From: Chionis minor
Taxonomy: Eukaryota; Chordata; Aves; Charadriiformes; Chionididae
DNA length: 64,000 bases
Assembly (NCBI GenBank): GCA_013398295.1
Contig: VZSF01006572.1
Location: 1-64,000, forward strand
Direction of reading: 5' to 3'
Shown: in pieces, positions 60,205 to 64,000 of the stretch
Position numbering within the stretch: the stretch's first letter is position 1
How the letters are laid out: each line of letters begins with the position of its first letter
The notes under the pieces: model-generated
Seen by the model: the letters and a program-made list of their open reading frames with translations, nothing else
Database searches by the model: none
What the model was told of the DNA's origin: nothing
Position numbers and translations under genes: made by a program

Positions 60205-63200
60205 AAATGCCAGTGAAAGCTCCCTTTGCTGCCTCACTTTGTTCCCTCTGTGCAGTTACTTCAATAGTCATATACCTGTTTGTTTCTGCAAATCTGTGGC
60301 CTCATCCAGAGCACAAGCGGGATCTCCTCACAGGATGCGGGATTAGGTTTGGGTAAAGAATGGAGTCAGTTGTAGACTGTTTAGGATCCTTCTTCCATTT
60401 GCTGACACAGTTTGCGTTGGTACTAAGGGAATGAAGTAGGAGACTGAATACTCATCCTGGTGTGTGTCCCTGTTGCCTGGTTCCTGTGGCAGTGGGCGTT
60501 GTGGTTTACTGGAGAAGAGCAGGGAAAGCTGACAGTTATAAATAAGGTTCAAGGCTGCATGATGGATAATGGTCAAACATGGCATAGCTTCTTACTGGAA
60601 GAACATCATTCTGTACACAGGCAAATTACATGTGGAGTTTTTTTTAAAGCAACGAAAAGTTTTATGTTACACCATTACAATTCTTTAATTATAGCTTATT
60701 GAAAGTTACATGTATGTGGACATTGCAGGTGGAAGGCACGTGGGTTTGCATGTACACGTACAGACACTTTCTGTCTGTGTTTTCCCTCAGCACGTTTTCT
60801 CACTCAGAAATACTGAGGGTTTATGCTAGGTTCAAAAAAACCCTTAGAAGTATTCCTTAGAGACAGGTCTTTTAATTTTGCAGAATGTGTGTGGTCAGTG
60901 CAGTTCTGTTCTCTCTGAGCTGAATGAGAATTCCATTTCAATGTTCTTGAGGTTATTATGCGTATATGATATGGCTCATAGAGTTATCTGTTATTCCGCT
61001 TACTGTTATTATACAATCAGAGCTGAGAAGAGGCAATGTTGTGTTGATAAAGGATGATCTTGTCTCTGACCTTCGCTGTCTGGAATGCTGAACCACTGTG
61101 TTGAGTGATTTCTTTCTCATTTAGGAGCAGGAAGAATAACAAGAGTGAGAGTCACGTGGTAATGCTTTATCCCCACACTGGAAAATCAGATACTAGAGTA
61201 ATATGTTCCAATAGGTTCATATAAAAGCATGAAGTGGGCAAGGGATAATGAAATAGCATGATTAGTGATTAACATATCTAACCAAATGATTTAGTATTTT
61301 ACCCCATCAGTGAGAATATATTATCTGTTAATCCTGAAGAAAACTGAGAGAGAGGAAATCAGTCCTCTGATTACTAAAAGTCAAACCCAGTAATTGTAAA
61401 TTTGGCTCTTACAGAAACAAATGCTGCTTGCAGGCAGAAAATACAATTTTATAAATTCAAATAGATAACAGTTGTATGGTTATAGATAACAATTTCTGTA
61501 GTAGGAACTATACACCGTATAGGTAATGATTAGATGAATTACTAGCTAAATAATTCTAATAGTAATAATCTTGGGAAATACTAGTTTAAAAAATTACTTA
61601 GAACGAAGTTTTATTTCAGTATTGTTGCCACAGTTTTGTGGTTGTAGAATTTTGCAGTGATTTTATTATCCACTCGTTAATGTCTTCTTAGCAGCTGGTA
61701 GCTCTTAGCAGCTGCTACTTATCCAGTGATCCAAACAGTGAGCAGGCACAGTTAATGAAACTTCCGACTTTTTCTTTGGATTTAATCAACATTTAAAAAA
61801 TAATCTGTCTATAATTTACAGGTTTTCTTTGTCATTTTCTTGAGCACCATTGCAAATATCTGTAACTTACATTCTCTGGTCAAACAATCTCTTGGGTTGG
61901 CTGATCTTTTGAAATCTCCTAACTTAAAATTGTTTGCTATAGTATTTTTTATTCTGCTTTACTATGTTTGCTGTCACAGTACATAAGGACTCAAAAGTGA
62001 CAAAGGAGGGTAAGAGAAAGCTGAACCTACAAAGGTGACACGATGAGTTGAAAAGCAATGGTAGGGCCAGGTGTGGAAACCCCATGTTAATGCCCTGTTA
62101 CGGGGGATAAGCTGCTGTACCATATGGCACCTGGCCTAAAGAAGCCTCGGAGCATGTAAGACTGCGTGAAAAAATAGTTCAGTTCAGTCCTTGAAATGTC
62201 ACTGAAAAGTTACAATGATAGGGAAATGGTTAAAATTCATAAAAATAAGCAAGCCCAATCCTGATTCTTTTAGGCATACGAGTAGATTTGATTGGCATGT
62301 GAAGCCATGAGAATGGCTGTAAGTTTAATAGGTTTAATAGTGCACCCATTTCATGAAAGCTCCTCCACAAACAAATATTAACTTGCAGCAAATGGCAACA
62401 TAAATATCCTTTGTTTTCCTGATCTTTTCACTCAGGGTATCATCGGGCAGTTCTGAGAAGATGGGACCTTTTCCCATGAGTGGTTTTCAGCAACAGGATT
62501 TAATAACCATCAGTCAAGGGCTTGATAGTCTCCCTCCCGCTGTATAGGCAGATTCCATTTCCTTTTCAAAGCCTGATTTTTTTATTTTTTTTTTCAAGGT
62601 CCTCAAGTTTTCCAGCTTATTTCAGTGACTCCTGTTTCATGGTCAGAAGCAAGAATGCTAGAGCACTCTGCCTCTGGAATTAAGATTGCCAAATAACTGG
62701 CTATCAGTAATAGAAATCTGCAATATATTTTAATAAAATGCATTGGCAATTTAATACAATTTCAAGGTGCAATTGCGTAAAAGGCTTATGGAAAATAACT
62801 GTTAGATTTTTTCCTTCATGTTCTTAAGCATGTTCTGAGTTGCTTTGTAGATTCACATTTGCCTCCGAGTCATTTGTCAGCCCCTCTCAGCAGGCAGTAT
62901 CATTCAGGTTTCTCGTGTGCTCGCTTGTTCTCTTTGCAGCTGTTTCCGTCAAATACTGTCATTTTTTTCTCAATTTAAAGATTATTTTTCTTCCCACGTC
63001 TCTGTGAAGACTGATGCTTCTTTTTTGCCCTCGTAATTGTTCCTATACTGCTCTGCTTAACCTTTGTGGGTTTTAATGTTACACTGTTTCTGACTTGCTC
63101 TAGGGTCAGTAAAGGATGAGCTCAATAGCAGAAATTTTAAATGTGCTGGTGCACAAGGAGCAGAATTGAGAACTGGGAGGAAGAAAGAAAGATAAGCATC

Positions 63201-64000
63201 CAATTTTTAAAAATTAACCAAACCTCTAGGGCTTTTGAAATTCAGTTAGCAGGTACAGGTAGCTAGTATTAACAGTTACTAATTACGTGAATTTAACTGT
63301 GCTCCCAATTATAATGCTTAGTAGTTCTTTCTTTGGCTATTTATGTTAGGAAGAATTGTAGCTTTTTTCGTTGCATGTGACATTGAGGAATGTGGGACTT
63401 CATTAGGTATGAAACCAGCTGACAGTACAGTGCACATACTAGTGCTGTAAACAGTAGAAGTTGCATTATTTTGATGTGTATTATATGGAGAAGGGGAGTG
63501 AAGCTATTTGAAATGAAAATCGGTGGTTGTGACCCTTGGGAAAGGGCAAAATAATAGCATCAGCAAAACATGCTGATGCAAGCTTGCGAAGCTGATTGTT
63601 CTATTTTTCATGTGTTGTATAGAAGGAGTTTTCCTTTCTTTTGAGAGCACAGAGTATTGCTGCTGCTGAATGTCTTCTTTCCTGTCAACAGTTAAGTCTC
63701 TAATAGGACTACACTTATGCAAAGCAATGCTAAGGTTCTTCAGAAATGGCAACATGTGCTGAGAGTTAATGAGATAAACAGCATGGTATAAGGCAGGCTT
63801 TATAGCAGGGAAGGAAGATAGAAGTTTATAGCATTTGACTTGCTTTGAAGCCTCTACATGCTGAGTCACTTAGGTATCGAGGTCTTAATATTAACAGAAG
63901 CTGAAAGAACTCACTCTTCCAAAAGGCTCTTGATGAGTCTTACTGGTTTCTATTTACAGTGCTCTTAACTGTTACTTGATCTTCCTGTCACCAAGGTCTG
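60205..64000. other. Unique-looking AT-rich DNA, no gene seen
   Basis: No supported gene, RNA gene or repeat. The longest frame is 121 codons on the minus strand near the right edge (63504-63869), without motifs. The window ends inside this stretch. Confidence 0.5.

Overview
This window looks like non-coding genomic DNA from a bird, or less likely another sauropsid. The main evidence is 14 copies, or pieces, of the CR1 (chicken repeat 1) LINE. They carry the typical avian CR1 3' end: a 'GGTCCCTTCCAACC'-type block followed by short ATTCTATG-like tail repeats instead of poly(A). The background is AT-rich and poor in CpG. Open frames are short and mostly overlap on both strands. I found no intact protein-coding gene, no exon set I could defend, no rRNA, tRNA or snRNA, no CRISPR array, and no bacterial or plasmid features.

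Layout: a CR1 tail touches the left edge (1-15). A short plus-strand CR1 3' end lies at about 2000-2074. At 2533-3589 is the most informative locus: a broken histone H2B gene copy (minus strand, about 3216-3589) directly followed on its 3' side by a minus-strand CR1 (about 2533-3200). Next come about 11 kb of unique-looking AT-rich DNA, the longest CR1 (14672-15985, with a decayed reverse transcriptase), two small CR1 scraps (16355 and 17041), and about 12.5 kb of unique-looking DNA. Further CR1 copies lie at 29539, 33274, 34263, 38684, 43840, 48762 (an old, diverged copy), 54172 and 59743 (plus strand). The last about 3.8 kb show nothing recognisable.

The sequence fits an intron or intergenic region of a vertebrate chromosome. 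Of the CR1 copies longer than 100 bp, nine are on the minus strand and one is on the plus strand. If the window is intronic, this weakly suggests that the host gene runs on the plus strand, because LINEs surviving in introns tend to be antisense to the gene. No genes here act together. The only items with possible function are candidate regulatory motifs: a CpG cluster with AP-1 and E-box motifs near 50.2-50.5 kb, and a perfect CRE-like hairpin at 9845-9872.

I did not find a convincing new biological system. The items most worth a second look are the H2B pseudogene with its CR1 junction, the small CpG/AP-1 cluster and the CRE hairpin. Repeat boundaries were read by eye and may be off by tens of bases.
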